64,000 bases of DNA from Paenibacillus sp. FSL K6-1096 (GTDB lineage: Bacteria > Bacillota > Bacilli > Paenibacillales > Paenibacillaceae), in NCBI RefSeq assembly GCF_037977055.1, contig NZ_CP150274.1, positions 3,286,001-3,350,000 of the forward strand. The letters run 5' to 3'. The notes beneath the pieces were generated by a model. The model was not told the origin of the DNA. It saw only the letters and a list, made by a program, of their open reading frames with translations, and did not search any database. Each line of letters begins with the position of its first letter. Position 1 is the first letter of the stretch. This document shows positions 41,885-51,454 of this stretch, piece after piece. The translations under genes were made by a program, and so were the position numbers.

Positions 41885-43123
41885 TTGGTTTTGAGAGAAG
41901 AGCTGATTAGACGTTTTGTATCGTATGCTCAGATGGATACCCAATCGAATGAGGACAGTGAGACCTGCCCTTCCACCCCAGGCCAGATGGAGCTGGCCCG
42001 CAAGCTGGCGGGAGAGCTCCAGGAGCTGGGACTGACAGAGATCACAGTGGACGAGAATGGCTATGTTATGGCTTCGCTGCCGGCTAACACAGATAAGGAT
42101 GTTCCTGTCATCGGCTTCCTGGCTCATCTGGATACTGCAACAGAACTCACCGGCGCGAATGTGAAGCCGCAGATTGTCGAGAACTATGACGGGAAGGATC
42201 TGGTGCTGAACCAGGAGCAGAATGTTGTACTCTCCACAGAGAGCTTCCCGGAGCTGAGCGGCTACAAGGGGCATACCCTGATTACAACAGACGGCACCAC
42301 CCTGCTGGGGGCGGACAACAAGGCAGGAATTGCGGAGATCATGACCGCCATGGCGTATCTGCTGGAACACCCGGAGATCCGGCACGGGAAGATCCGGGTT
42401 GCTTTTACCCCCGATGAAGAAATCGGACGCGGCCCGCATAAGTTCGACGTTGCCGCCTTCGGCGCTTCCTATGCCTATACCGTGGACGGAGGTCCGCTCG
42501 GGGAGCTGGAATATGAGAGCTTCAATGCTGCCGCCGCCAAAATCACCTTCCGCGGAGTCAACGTGCATCCCGGTACAGCCAAGGGCAAGATGATCCATTC
42601 GTCCAAAATCGCCATGGCCTTCCATCTCCGGCTGCCCGCCGGTGAAGCCCCGGAATTCACAGACGGCTACGAGGGCTTCTACCACCTGCTCTCCATACAG
42701 GGCAATGCCGAAGAGAGCAAGCTGCACTATATCATCCGCGACTTCGACCGCACGGGCTTCGAGAACCGTAAATCCACCATCGCCGCCATTGTAGAGGAAT
42801 TCAAGAGCACCTACGGAGCAGACAGCATCGTGCTGGACATGAAGGACCAATACTACAACATGCGCGAGAAAATCGAGCCGGTAAGCCATATCGTCGACAT
42901 CGCCCGGGAAGCAATGGAGAATCTCGGCATCACGCCGCTGATCCACCCGATCCGCGGAGGCACCGACGGTTCACAGCTGTCCTATATGGGACTGCCTACC
43001 CCGAACATATTCACCGGCGGTGAGAATTACCACGGTAAATACGAATACATCTCTGTGGACGTTATGGAGAAGGCCGTACAGGTTATCGTGGAGATCGTCA
43101 GTCTGGCGGAGCAGCGCGCTTAA
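41885..43123 (+). CDS. pepT: Peptidase T (tripeptidase)
   Basis: A 412-residue zinc-dependent tripeptidase of the M20B family. Recognised by [18 protein letters not shown] near the N terminus, zinc-ligand motifs FLAHLDTA and LLGADNKAG, catalytic [15 protein letters not shown] and the C-terminal [31 protein letters not shown]. It releases N-terminal residues from tripeptides in the cytoplasm. Start TTG 41885 with GAGGAG five bases upstream; a second TTG at 41891 is possible. Followed by a terminator. Confidence 0.95.
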   Translation: MVLREELIRRFVSYAQMDTQSNEDSETCPSTPGQMELARKLAGELQELGLTEITVDENGYVMASLPANTDKDVPVIGFLAHLDTATELTGANVKPQIVENYDGKDLVLNQEQNVVLSTESFPELSGYKGHTLITTDGTTLLGADNKAGIAEIMTAMAYLLEHPEIRHGKIRVAFTPDEEIGRGPHKFDVAAFGASYAYTVDGGPLGELEYESFNAAAAKITFRGVNVHPGTAKGKMIHSSKIAMAFHLRLPAGEAPEFTDGYEGFYHLLSIQGNAEESKLHYIIRDFDRTGFENRKSTIAAIVEEFKSTYGADSIVLDMKDQYYNMREKIEPVSHIVDIAREAMENLGITPLIHPIRGGTDGSQLSYMGLPTPNIFTGGENYHGKYEYISVDVMEKAVQVIVEIVSLAEQRA

Positions 43124-43142
43124 GCGTCTGCCGGAGCAGCAC

Positions 43143-43185
43143 AAGAACCCCCGCAAAAAGCACAATCCGCTCATTCGGGGTTCTT
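43143..43185 (+). terminator. Terminator of pepT
   Basis: AAGAACCCCCG (43143-43153) pairs with CGGGGTTCTT (43176-43185), 20 bases after the pepT stop. Confidence 0.7.
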
Positions 43186-43239
43186 CGTGTTGTCCGGAAC
43201 TTCTGCCGGGGAACCCCCTGTACCTTCGCGGCTGCTAAT

Positions 43240-43466
43240 TGTATTCGCTTTTTCGCATACATCTACCCGCAATCCTCCACACCAGCACATTGTATTCGGT
43301 TTTTCACATACATTCAGCCCACCAACTCTCACGCCTACCCATTGTGTTCGGTTTTTCGAATACATCTGCCCGCAACCTTCCACGCCAGCCCATTATATTC
43401 GCTTTTTCGCATACATTCAGTCCACGCGCCTCGCCCTCGCCCAATGTATTCGCTTTCCTACACACC
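43240..43466. repeat. Tandem hairpin repeats, cluster 2 (5 copies)
   Basis: Five copies of a 22-base hairpin start at 43240, 43291, 43343, 43394 and 43445 (period 51). The best copy has arms TGTGTTCG and CGAATACA around GTTTTT; others read TGTATTCG, (C/G)TTTTT, CG(C)ATACA. Arms change in a paired manner between clusters 1 and 2 (GATCG in cluster 1, ATTCG here) while the T-rich loop is kept, which suggests selection on structure or a family of duplicating elements. The spacers are C-rich and variable. No protein gene is seen in 43186-43497. Confidence 0.75.
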
Positions 43467-43497
43467 CCCCCCTGCACAGTAACATTATTCCCCAATC

Positions 43498-43536
43498 AAA
43501 AACCCCGGACCACCCAACTACAGGCGATCCGGGGTT
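43498..43536 (-). terminator. Terminator of the OYE-family gene
   Basis: AACCCCGGA (43501-43509) and TCCGGGGTT (43528-43536) form a nine-base stem. Read on the minus strand it ends in TTTT after the stop at 43544. Confidence 0.75.
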
Positions 43537-43543
43537 CCAATGG

Positions 43544-44680
43544 TTATTGCTTCAGCGGCAGCCAGCCCGGCGTATGAACCAATGCTCTCCAGAGCGGGTC
43601 CGGGATCACAAGCTCAGCCTGCGCTTCCGTATCCAGCTCCGTCTTAATCTCATTGGCCCGGCCCTCAGCCAATTTCTGCACCCAGTCCGGATCGATCAGG
43701 AGCGGACGGCCCAGCGCAACCAGGCTGATGCCGCTGTCCAGAGCCTTCAGGGCATCGGCAGCGGTATAGAGCGAGCCAACTCCGATCACAGGAGCCTTAC
43801 CGGCCGCGCGGTCTACAATTTGATCGATCCGCGGACGGCTGTCCTCCGTTCCCCGGCGCGGCAGCGACCATAGCTCCATGAGGGAGACATGGAGATAATC
43901 CAGCCCTTCGGCGGTCAGGGCATCGACCAGCGCGAAGGTCTCTGCCATCGTAATCCCCGGCGTCTCCGGCTCTTCAGGCGAGAAGCGGTAGCCTACAATG
44001 AAGGCCTCCCGGGCATGCTCCCGCACCGCTTCCTTCACGCTGCGCAGCACGGCCAGCGGGAAGGCCAGGCGCTTCTGCAGATCTCCGCCCCAGCGGTCGT
44101 CGCGGCGGTTCGAGTGCGGCGAGAAGAACTGCTGCACCAGATAGCCGTTCGCGCCGTGAATCTCCACGCCATCGAAGCCGGCTTCGATGGCCCGGCGGGT
44201 GGCTTCCCCGAAGTCCGCGATGATTCCAGTAATCTCTTCGTCCGTCAGCGGACGGGGCACCGGACCGGTTCCTCCGCCCGGCAGCTCAGACGGCACAGCG
44301 CTTGCGCTGACCGGCTGGCCGTCCGGAAGCTGCTCCGGCGGGCATTGGCGTCCGCCGTGGAAAATCTGCAGGATGGCCTTCGCCCCCTGCCCCTTGATCG
44401 CATCCGCCAGCTCGCGCAGGCTGGGAATCAGCCCGTCATGGTCGGCTCCGAATTCACCCGGGAAGCCTTTGCCGCCGCGGTTCACATAGACACACGCGGT
44501 AATGACCATCCCCGCTCCCCCGGAGCGGCGGATGTAATAATCCAGCTCCTCGCGGGAGACCGCTCCATCCTCATGTGAGGAGAAATTCGTCATCGGTGCC
44601 ATCACCAGCCGGTTCTTCAGCTCCACTCCATTCGCGAAGCGGAACGTTTCCAGCAGCGGGCTATACTCTGTTTTCAGCAT
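43544..44680 (-). CDS. Old-yellow-enzyme family NADH:flavin oxidoreductase
   Basis: A 378-residue FMN enzyme. MLKTEYSPLLETFRFANGVELKNRLVMAPMTN is the typical start of the family; FHGGRQ, FDGVEIHGANGYLVQQFFSPHSNRRDD carries the catalytic HxxN-type pair and active-site loop, and ALGRPLLIDPDW closes the barrel. Start chosen at 44680 (the longer frame to 44707 lacks a ribosome site). Substrates are probably small enones or similar; unknown here. Monocistronic, divergent from the MATE gene. Confidence 0.9.
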   Translation of the reverse strand: MLKTEYSPLLETFRFANGVELKNRLVMAPMTNFSSHEDGAVSREELDYYIRRSGGAGMVITACVYVNRGGKGFPGEFGADHDGLIPSLRELADAIKGQGAKAILQIFHGGRQCPPEQLPDGQPVSASAVPSELPGGGTGPVPRPLTDEEITGIIADFGEATRRAIEAGFDGVEIHGANGYLVQQFFSPHSNRRDDRWGGDLQKRLAFPLAVLRSVKEAVREHAREAFIVGYRFSPEEPETPGITMAETFALVDALTAEGLDYLHVSLMELWSLPRRGTEDSRPRIDQIVDRAAGKAPVIGVGSLYTAADALKALDSGISLVALGRPLLIDPDWVQKLAEGRANEIKTELDTEAQAELVIPDPLWRALVHTPGWLPLKQ

Positions 44681-44869
44681 GGTTATCCATCCCTTCATTA
44701 ATATCATTCAGAATCACTAATTTACCCGGTATACAGGCCGGGCCTCTCCCGGCTATTATCATACTACAATGGATGGACAATCGCACATTTGTGAAATGCC
44801 GCTGCATTTTTACATAGGCTGTGCTACCATACATGTGGTCTCCGAAAATTCTGAATAACAAGAAGGTGT

Positions 44870-46261
44870 ATGATGGACACAAGCAAGCCCGCAGAAATGA
44901 AGTTAATGAAGCTGACCTGGCCGATTTTTCTGGAGCTGTTCCTGTTCATGCTCATGGGAACCATGGATACGTTCATGATCAGCTCCGTCTCCGATGATGC
45001 CGTCTCCGGCGTCGGGGCGGCCAATCAGATTATTGCCATAGCTATCCTGGCGCTCAGCGTCATCGGGAACGGCGCGGCGATTGTCGTGTCGCAGTATCTC
45101 GGCTCCAAGCAGCCACGGGAGGCCGCAAGGGTCATCGGCAATGCCGTTACCCTCAATCTCGCGGTCGGTCTAATTCTAAGCACCGTCATGCTGCTGTTCG
45201 GAAGCCATCTGCTGCAGGCGCTTAATGTAAAAGGTGATATTCTCGCCTACGGCCGTTCCTATATCAATATTGTCGGAGGCGCCATTTTCCTGCAGGCACT
45301 GATTAATGCCCTGGCTGCCGCCATCCGCTCCCACGGCTTCACCAGGCAGTCGATGATGGTATCGCTGCTGATGAATATCATCCATGTCGGGGGCAACTAT
45401 CTGCTGATCTTCGGGCATCTCGGATTGCCTGTACTTGGAGTGGAAGGAGCGGCCATCTCAACAATTACCAGCCGTTTCATCGCTCTTATTATGTTCTTCA
45501 TCATGCTCTACCGGATTATGGAGGTGAAGGTGAAATGGAGCTATTACATTCATCTCTCCCGGAAGTACGTGCTGCAGATTCTGAAGATCGGGATTCCGTC
45601 CGCTTTTGAATCGGTGATTTATCAGTGCTGCCAGCTGGTCTTCACCCTGTACATTACCTATCTCGGCGCCGAAGCGATGGCTACCCGCCAGTACGCGGTG
45701 AATATCTCGAGCTACATCTTCCTGTTCAGCGTGGCGGTGGCGATGGGCACTTCAATCATTGTCGGTCATCTCGTCGGTGCCAGAAGAATGCAGGAGGCCT
45801 ACTCGCGGGTATTCACCAGTGTAAAGTGGGCGCTGCTGGTTACCGTTCTTATGGATGCGCTGGTCATCCTGTTCCGCAAGCCGCTGCTGGGCCTGTTCAC
45901 AGACAATGAGATGATCATCGCCATGGGGGCACAGGTAATCCTGCTCAGCTTCTTCCTGGAGACCGGACGGACCTGCAATCTGGTCATCATCAACTCGCTG
46001 CGCGCGTCCGGCGATGCCCGCTTCCCGGTCTACATGGGCCTGATCTCGATGGTGTGCATGAGCCTGCCGCTCGGCTACTTCCTCGTATTCACGCTTGACC
46101 TGGGCCTGGCCGGGGTCTGGCTGGCAACCGCCTTCGACGAATGGGTGCGGGCGGTCATTATGTACTTCCGCTGGAAGAGCAGAGCGTGGGAGAAGCATGG
46201 CCTGATCCAGCATGAGCCGGCTGAGCCGGCGGGCGCTGCACCGGCAGCCCCAGCTCATTAA
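44870..46261 (+). CDS. MATE-family efflux transporter
   Basis: A 463-residue protein with twelve helices in two related halves, as in MATE multidrug/cation antiporters (LTWPIFLELFLFMLMGTMDTFMIS and VVSQYLGSKQPREAARVIGNAV in the first half, LKIGIPSAFESVIYQCCQLV in the second). Exports organic cations or similar with ion antiport; substrate unknown. ATG 44870 follows AGAAGG. A terminator follows. Confidence 0.92.
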   Translation: MMDTSKPAEMKLMKLTWPIFLELFLFMLMGTMDTFMISSVSDDAVSGVGAANQIIAIAILALSVIGNGAAIVVSQYLGSKQPREAARVIGNAVTLNLAVGLILSTVMLLFGSHLLQALNVKGDILAYGRSYINIVGGAIFLQALINALAAAIRSHGFTRQSMMVSLLMNIIHVGGNYLLIFGHLGLPVLGVEGAAISTITSRFIALIMFFIMLYRIMEVKVKWSYYIHLSRKYVLQILKIGIPSAFESVIYQCCQLVFTLYITYLGAEAMATRQYAVNISSYIFLFSVAVAMGTSIIVGHLVGARRMQEAYSRVFTSVKWALLVTVLMDALVILFRKPLLGLFTDNEMIIAMGAQVILLSFFLETGRTCNLVIINSLRASGDARFPVYMGLISMVCMSLPLGYFLVFTLDLGLAGVWLATAFDEWVRAVIMYFRWKSRAWEKHGLIQHEPAEPAGAAPAAPAH

Positions 46262-46273
46262 CCAGCAACGAAC

Positions 46274-46316
46274 AAGGGATGCCCCAGCCGCAACGATCCG
46301 GCTGATGGCATCCCTT
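46274..46316. terminator. Bidirectional terminator
   Basis: AAGGGATGCC (46274-46283) and GGCATCCCTT (46307-46316), with an inner CAGCCG/CGGCTG stem, sit between the convergent MATE and binding-protein genes. Confidence 0.8.
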
Positions 46317-46329
46317 ATATGTTCCCGGC

Positions 46330-47664
46330 TCAGCTTCCCTTGGCGAATGCTTCCTTGTGCCTCTCGGCGAACTGCTCCGGCGTAACCGCCTTGCCGAACA
46401 GCGCCTGGATCATGTCCAGATGAACCTGTGCTGCACTCGGCTTCATCTGGACATCGGCGAACAGCGCAATGCTGCTGGCATGGTACAATTCATTCAGCAG
46501 ATCTACATAGAGCTGCGGCAGCGCCTCATCCGTGGTATCCACCCGGGTCGCCGGGATGACCCCGGCACTGGTTACCGATGTTTCCCCCCATTTGTCAACG
46601 AAGTATTCCACAAAAGCCTTGGCCTCCTCCTTCACCTTGGAGGACTCCGCCACAAACAGTCCAACCCCAGGTCCTCCCATCCAGCTGCGGATATTGCCCT
46701 TCCCGCCTTCTATAGTGGGGAACTTGAAGAACCCGACCTTGTCCTTGAACTCCTGCGTGATTTCCGGGTTCGTGGTGAAGTTCGGCAGCTCCCAGGTTCC
46801 GGTCAGGTACATAGCAGCTTGCTCATCCATGAATTCCGATTTGCCCTCATCATAAGACAGCCCGTTGAAGCCGCGGTTGAAGGCGTTCATATCCACCAGC
46901 GTCTGCACCTCAGCCGCCGCCCGGACCAGGCCGGGATCATCGAAATAGCTGGTCCCCTTCGTTGCCCGCTTCAGCGTCTCGCTGCCGGCAATGCGGTCGG
47001 CAAGATACATATACCACAGCGAACCGGTCCAGCGGTCCTTGTTCCCCAGTGCCACCGGAGCTACACCATGGCTGGAGAGCGCTCTCACAACATCTTTGAA
47101 TTCCTCATAGGTAGTGGGAACCTCAAGATTATATTTGGCAAAAATGGCCTTGTTATAGAAGATCGGCGAGATATTCATCTCAATCGGCAGCGCATAGGTC
47201 TTATCATCGACCACATAGGCCTCCGTAGCGCCGTTCACGAATTTGCCCTTAAGCCGCGCACCTTGCAGAATATCATCCAGCGGCGCGAACAATCCCCCTC
47301 TGGCATAAGGCTCAATGAAGCCCGCCGCCCAGGTAATGCCCACATCAGGGAGATCGTTGGAGGCGGAGAGCACCTTCAATTTATTTTTATACTGCTCGTT
47401 CTCCAGCACGTCCTGCTTAATATTAATATTGGGATGGTCCTGCTCATATTCGCTGATAATCTGGCTAACCAGCTTGTACTGCTGGGCGGAGAGTCCGGCG
47501 GGCCACAGGTGCATCATATGAATTGTAATTTTCCTGGCCGATGCATCAGTGAATGCTGCCCCGCTGTTATCGCTTGTGAAGCTGCAGCCTGACAGGGCAA
47601 GCACCAGAGCAAGCACCACGGCAAAGACCGTGAACAAACTTCCCGCTGTGTGATTCCTTCGCAT
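46330..47664 (-). CDS. Extracellular sugar-type solute-binding lipoprotein
   Basis: A 444-residue lipoprotein: signal peptide with lipobox LSGC (about 24-27), then a family 1 binding fold (ISEYEQDHPNINIKQDVLENEQYKNKLKVLSASNDLPDVGITWAAGFIEPYA). Such proteins normally feed carbohydrates to ABC permeases, but no permease gene is adjacent. Instead it follows a YesN-type regulator and a YesM-type kinase on the same strand, 111 bases after the regulator. It may work with distant permeases or help the kinase sense a sugar. Ligand unknown. Confidence 0.88.
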   Translation of the reverse strand: MRRNHTAGSLFTVFAVVLALVLALSGCSFTSDNSGAAFTDASARKITIHMMHLWPAGLSAQQYKLVSQIISEYEQDHPNINIKQDVLENEQYKNKLKVLSASNDLPDVGITWAAGFIEPYARGGLFAPLDDILQGARLKGKFVNGATEAYVVDDKTYALPIEMNISPIFYNKAIFAKYNLEVPTTYEEFKDVVRALSSHGVAPVALGNKDRWTGSLWYMYLADRIAGSETLKRATKGTSYFDDPGLVRAAAEVQTLVDMNAFNRGFNGLSYDEGKSEFMDEQAAMYLTGTWELPNFTTNPEITQEFKDKVGFFKFPTIEGGKGNIRSWMGGPGVGLFVAESSKVKEEAKAFVEYFVDKWGETSVTSAGVIPATRVDTTDEALPQLYVDLLNELYHASSIALFADVQMKPSAAQVHLDMIQALFGKAVTPEQFAERHKEAFAKGS

Positions 47665-47775
47665 TGCTTAGCCTCCCATTTCACGTTACAAGGCCCTTTG
47701 AAATCGCTATCAATCAAATTCTAGCATCGTCCCCGGAGGCAGATAAGACTACACTTATTGGGTATAACTCCACAT

Positions 47776-48576
47776 TTATTGGATTTCCTGCGGTCCGCCC
47801 TTCATCTGCTGCCGGTACCGGCTTGGGCTTACCGCTTCAAGTGACTTGAATACTTTGATAAAATATTTATCCGTCCGGTAGCCGACACGCTCCGCAATCT
47901 CCCCGATGGTCAGCCCGGTCTGCAGCAGCATCTCCTTGGCCCGCTGAATGCGCAGACGCGCCAGATACTCCGTGAAGGACACGCCCACCTGCTCTTTGAA
48001 CAATACGCTGAAGTAACTGGCGTTCAGATGGATCAGCCCCGCTACCTCGGCCATCGTCAGCTGTTCATGCAGGTGCTGCTCCACGTATGTGATCGCCTCC
48101 TTGACCGGCTGCCCCATCCCTGCCTTGTCGGTGTCAATCTCCAGCAGCTTGTGATCCACCAGCTTCTCCAGCTTCACATGGCGCTGGCGCTCCTCCTCGC
48201 GCTTCAGCGCGTCCTCCACCACGGACAGCAGCTCGGACTTGTCCAGCGGCTTCAGAAGATAATTAACAGCCCCCAGCCGCATGGCCTGTTGTACATAATC
48301 GAATTCGGCATAACCGGAGATGACAATAATCACCGGCTTCCAGGCTGCGTCCTGAAGCGAGTTGATCAGATCCAGCCCGCTGACCTCCGGCATCCGCACA
48401 TCCGTAATGAGCAGATGCACCCGCTCCTGCCGCAGCCGCTCGCGCGCCTCCACCCCGTTGTCGCAGGTCTCCACAGTATACCGCCCGGCCGCCCATACCT
48501 CCAGCGTCTGCCGGATGCCCTGCCGGGTTCTCGGTTCATCATCTACGATCAATATGGTCCTGTTGCCCAGACTCAT
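47776..48576 (-). CDS. YesN-type response regulator with AraC domain
   Basis: A 266-residue regulator. The receiver has DDEPRTR, phospho-acceptor Asp in LLITDVRMPEVSG and Lys in LLKPLDK; the C-terminal AraC domain has two helix-turn-helix units (TMAEVAGLIHLNASYFSVLFKEQVGVSFTEYLARLRIQRAKEML and GEIAERVGYRTDKYFIKVFKSLEAVSPSRYR). Start at 48576 (MSLGNRT) follows GGAGG; the frame open to 48606 lacks one. It overlaps the kinase gene by 38 bases and probably activates the binding-protein gene. Confidence 0.9.
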   Translation of the reverse strand: MSLGNRTILIVDDEPRTRQGIRQTLEVWAAGRYTVETCDNGVEARERLRQERVHLLITDVRMPEVSGLDLINSLQDAAWKPVIIVISGYAEFDYVQQAMRLGAVNYLLKPLDKSELLSVVEDALKREEERQRHVKLEKLVDHKLLEIDTDKAGMGQPVKEAITYVEQHLHEQLTMAEVAGLIHLNASYFSVLFKEQVGVSFTEYLARLRIQRAKEMLLQTGLTIGEIAERVGYRTDKYFIKVFKSLEAVSPSRYRQQMKGGPQEIQ

Positions 48577-50335
48577 AGGAATATCCTCCATTGCTCGGAA
48601 TTTCAAACATAATTACAGTGCCTTCTGTCAGCCGGCTCTCAATGATCAGGCCCTCCGACTTGAGGCCGTCCTCCATGTAATAGAGCCTCAGCCTCCGCTG
48701 CACATTCACCAGGCCGACGCCGCTGCCCTTGGACGAGATAGACGGCCCGCCCTCCAGCGCATGACGCAGCGCCGCAAGAGTCTCCTCATCCATGCCAGGC
48801 CCGTTGTCCGACACCTTCACCAGCGTCCAGCCCTCCCGGGAGGACGGGCCGATGTCCACTTCGATTCTCCCGCACCCTACCCGGCTCTCCACGCCATGGT
48901 TGATAGCGTTCTCCACAATCGGCTGAATCAGCAGCTTGGGCACCGGCACCGCGGCCTCATGCGGGTCAAGCCGGATGTCCCAGGTCAGGCGTTCCCCCAT
49001 CCGCATCTCCATAATCCGCAGATACCGCCTGATCTGCTCGACTTCTTCACTAAGCGTGACCCATTCATCCTTATTGTCAGGACTGCCCATAATATAGCGG
49101 AACAGCCTGGACATGATGACCATCAGACTGGCCAGCTCCTCCTCACCCTTCTCCTCCAGCGACCAGTTGAAGGCCTCCAGCGTGTTGAACAGGAAATGGG
49201 GATTGATCTGGGCCTGCAGAGCCTTAAGCTCGGTGCGGCTCTGCAGAACCTCCTTCTCGTAGACAACACGGATCAGATCATTGATATTGGCAACCATTCC
49301 ATTGTAGGTATAATTCAGCTCCCGCAGCTCCATCGTCGATACCTTCTGCGAATTGGGGGTCAGCACCCCCAGGCGGGATTTGCGCATCGCCCGGATCAGA
49401 TGGATAATCGGCCTGGTAATCATCGTGGACAGCAGGAAGGACATAATCAGGAACAGCAGGGTGCCTATCCCGCCCGACACCAGCAGCACCGTCCGCAGCA
49501 CAGACAGCCCCTTGGTCACATAGCTGACCGGAGTCAGCACCAGCAGCGTCCACTGGGTCTTGTCCGACCGCAGCTTGACCTGGACATACTCCTTGTCCAG
49601 ATAGGTCACCGTCTGATCCCCGCTCTCCAGAAGCGGGAGCAGATCGGCCTTCGGCGTCTCGCTGCTGCCCAGGAGCTGGCCCGCATCGTTCACCAGCAGC
49701 ACCGACTCGCCGCCGTCACTGCCGGAGAGCGGATCATCCAGCTGGAAATAGCTACGCTGGATGCGGGCCATCAGATACCCGCCCCGCGAGAACCAGCGGT
49801 CCATCAGGCTGACCTGGCGGATCGCCAGCAGGCTCTGGTCATCGTCCGGGTCCACACCGATCCAGACCAGCCGCCCCTTCTGGTCATTCGCCTCAGTGAT
49901 GTCCGGCTCGCTGATCCGGGCCGTCAGGCTGCCGTCCTTAATCGGGAAGAGCAGCCGGTAATCGGCGGTGTACAGCTCCAGCGAGCCCACGCTCGGCATG
50001 TACGCCTGGTAGCTGGAGACAATCTGCAGCAGCGACTGGCGCTGATTGAAGGACACTTCATTGCCGTTCAATTCCTCCAGCAGAAGCTGCTGGACTGTAG
50101 GATGATTGGCCACCTGCTCCATCAGGCTGTCAATCTGGCCGATCAGCGCATCCAGCCGCCCGTTGGCCTGAACCGCCGTCTGCTGGATATGCCGCTCGGC
50201 GTTATCTTTGAGCAGAACCGATACCCGGTCGTATACAAACACCCCGGATACCAAAATAATAATCAGCATAACGAGCAAAAAACCGATGAATATCTGATTG
50301 CGCAGTGTGTTAAGCTCTCTGAACCTCTGAAACAT
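48539..50335 (-). CDS. YesM-type sensor histidine kinase
   Basis: A 598-residue kinase: helix at about 15-35, a large extracellular dCache-like domain (about 40-285), second helix (about 295-320), HAMP (ITRPIIHLIRAMRKS), then a His_kinase core with the histidine in QINPHFLFNTLEAFNW and an HATPase domain (VENAINHGVES, GSGVGLVNVQRRL). This build is typical of Firmicute kinases that govern carbohydrate uptake. Start chosen at 50335 (MFQRFRELNTLRNQIF) after GAAGGAA. Its 3' end runs 38 bases into the regulator gene. Confidence 0.9.
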   Translation of the reverse strand: MFQRFRELNTLRNQIFIGFLLVMLIIILVSGVFVYDRVSVLLKDNAERHIQQTAVQANGRLDALIGQIDSLMEQVANHPTVQQLLLEELNGNEVSFNQRQSLLQIVSSYQAYMPSVGSLELYTADYRLLFPIKDGSLTARISEPDITEANDQKGRLVWIGVDPDDDQSLLAIRQVSLMDRWFSRGGYLMARIQRSYFQLDDPLSGSDGGESVLLVNDAGQLLGSSETPKADLLPLLESGDQTVTYLDKEYVQVKLRSDKTQWTLLVLTPVSYVTKGLSVLRTVLLVSGGIGTLLFLIMSFLLSTMITRPIIHLIRAMRKSRLGVLTPNSQKVSTMELRELNYTYNGMVANINDLIRVVYEKEVLQSRTELKALQAQINPHFLFNTLEAFNWSLEEKGEEELASLMVIMSRLFRYIMGSPDNKDEWVTLSEEVEQIRRYLRIMEMRMGERLTWDIRLDPHEAAVPVPKLLIQPIVENAINHGVESRVGCGRIEVDIGPSSREGWTLVKVSDNGPGMDEETLAALRHALEGGPSISSKGSGVGLVNVQRRLRLYYMEDGLKSEGLIIESRLTEGTVIMFEIPSNGGYSYESGQQDHIDRR

Positions 50336-50427
50336 CGGAATTCCTTCTTTCCCTGGCAGCATTTCCACCTCTATTCTCCAATACTCCAGAGGTTTGTCAA
50401 GAGAAATCCTTGCCCGGGGTGACGCCA

Positions 50428-50475
50428 AAGAGCCCTTCGGGCAGCTCTTCCGGTTCAGAAGCTGTCCAAGGGCTC
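50428..50475 (-). terminator. Large imperfect hairpin upstream of the kinase gene
   Basis: AGAGCCCTT (50428-50436) pairs with AAGGGCTCT (50467-50475), with further imperfect pairing inside. On the minus strand it is followed only by TTT, so it may be a weak terminator or an attenuator in the kinase leader. Confidence 0.4.
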
Positions 50476-50598
50476 TCGCAGATGCTATCAAGTTAATCTA
50501 TCTTTTTCCATTTATGTATTCTTAGCCCTTATCTCCAACTATCCCTTAATCGCCTGTGCTTGTCAACCCCGGCATATCATGCCGGCAGAAGCGGCAGA

Positions 50599-50829
50599 CT
50601 ACCGGATTGTAACGCCCTGCTTCTTCGCCTTCATATCTCTGTTCTTGTTCACCAGCTTGGGCAGCATCTTCATGCTTCTGGTCATCGGCGAGCCGCATTG
50701 CCAGCATGTAGGCACCTGCTGGAAGGCGAAGTCATCGCGCACCCATCCTGTGCACCCTTCCTTCGTGCAGGACCAGACCGCCGTCTCTTCCTGCGGGAGA
50801 TTCAATACCGGTTTTTTACGAAAATACAT
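50599..50829 (-). CDS. YdjO-related cold-inducible protein
   Basis: A 76-residue protein, start at MYFRKKPVLNLPQ (50829) after AGGAGGGG. Four cysteines in two pairs (CTKEGC and CWQC) suggest a small zinc ribbon. The sequence CTKEGCTGWVRDDFAF followed by PTCWQCGSPM matches YdjO-type cold-inducible proteins of bacilli. It lies downstream of the cold-shock gene on the same strand, behind that gene's terminator. The molecular role is unknown. Confidence 0.75.
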   Translation of the reverse strand: MYFRKKPVLNLPQEETAVWSCTKEGCTGWVRDDFAFQQVPTCWQCGSPMTRSMKMLPKLVNKNRDMKAKKQGVTIR

Positions 50830-50897
50830 ATGTACCCCTCCTGTCACAGAACTGTGCCTGCGCATAAAATAACCCCACGAAGTGGAGCTTGTGTTTG

Positions 50898-50920
50898 GTG
50901 TTCGGTTTTTCATTTACATT
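50898..50920. repeat. Single copy of the hairpin repeat family
   Basis: TGTTCGGTTTTTC followed by ATTTACATT shares the TTCGGTTTTTC core and TACATT end of the repeats at 24339 and 43240. It lies between the csp terminator and the YdjO-like start. Confidence 0.5.
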
Positions 50921-50935
50921 CCATTTCTGCACAAT

Positions 50936-50967
50936 AAAAAAACCGCCCTCAACTGGTGTCAAGGGCA
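50936..50967 (-). terminator. Terminator of the cold-shock gene
   Basis: On the minus strand GCCCTT and AGGGCGG pair and run into seven T, 15 bases after the stop codon. Confidence 0.75.
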
Positions 50968-50981
50968 GCTTATTGGTGTTA

Positions 50982-51182
50982 TTACAGCTTTACAACGTTT
51001 TCAGCCTGTGGTCCGCGTGCGCCTTCTACTACATTGAACTCAACCTGTTGGCCTTCGTCCAGTGTCTTGAAGCCTTCGCCAGTGATTGCGGAGAAGTGTA
51101 CGAATACGTCGCTTCCGCCTTCAACCTCGATGAAGCCGAAACCTTTGTCTGCGTTGAACCATTTAACTGTACCTGTTTGCAT
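50982..51182 (-). CDS. Cold-shock protein
   Basis: A 66-residue single-domain cold-shock protein. The RNA-binding motifs RNP1 (KGFGFIEV) and RNP2 (VFVHFSAI) are intact. It acts as an RNA chaperone. The start [10 protein letters not shown] (51182) follows TTGGAGG. It has a strong promoter at 51336-51364 and a leader of about 147 bases, as expected for cold-regulated messages. The codons are highly biased, consistent with strong expression. Confidence 0.95.
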   Translation of the reverse strand: MQTGTVKWFNADKGFGFIEVEGGSDVFVHFSAITGEGFKTLDEGQQVEFNVVEGARGPQAENVVKL

Positions 51183-51335
51183 TGATATTACCTCCAAAAT
51201 TAATTTAACACATGTCCTTTTATTACTGCGTACGAAACGAGCAAATAAAAATTCACACATTGGAAAAGGATTCATCGTACAAATGATAACCTTTTACAAT
51301 ATGTGAATGCATGGGTTAAATTTACGATTGACCTC

Positions 51336-51364
51336 ATTGTAGCACACCGTTCATCCAATTGCAA
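51336..51364 (-). promoter_or_regulatory. Promoter of the cold-shock gene
   Basis: On the minus strand TTGCAA (51364-51359) and TACAAT (51341-51336) are exactly 17 bases apart. The start would fall near 51329, giving a long leader. Confidence 0.75.
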
Positions 51365-51454
51365 TGGACCCGCAGATATTTATTTAAATTTAAATAAATC
51401 AGGGTGGACGCACGATAGCCGGGCAGTTACCGCACGTCCGCCTGCTGCAGAGCC

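Noticed and set aside
48362-50422. 686-codon ORF on the plus strand
   Set aside because: It is a shadow of the YesM-type kinase and regulator genes, which carry clear domain motifs on the minus strand.
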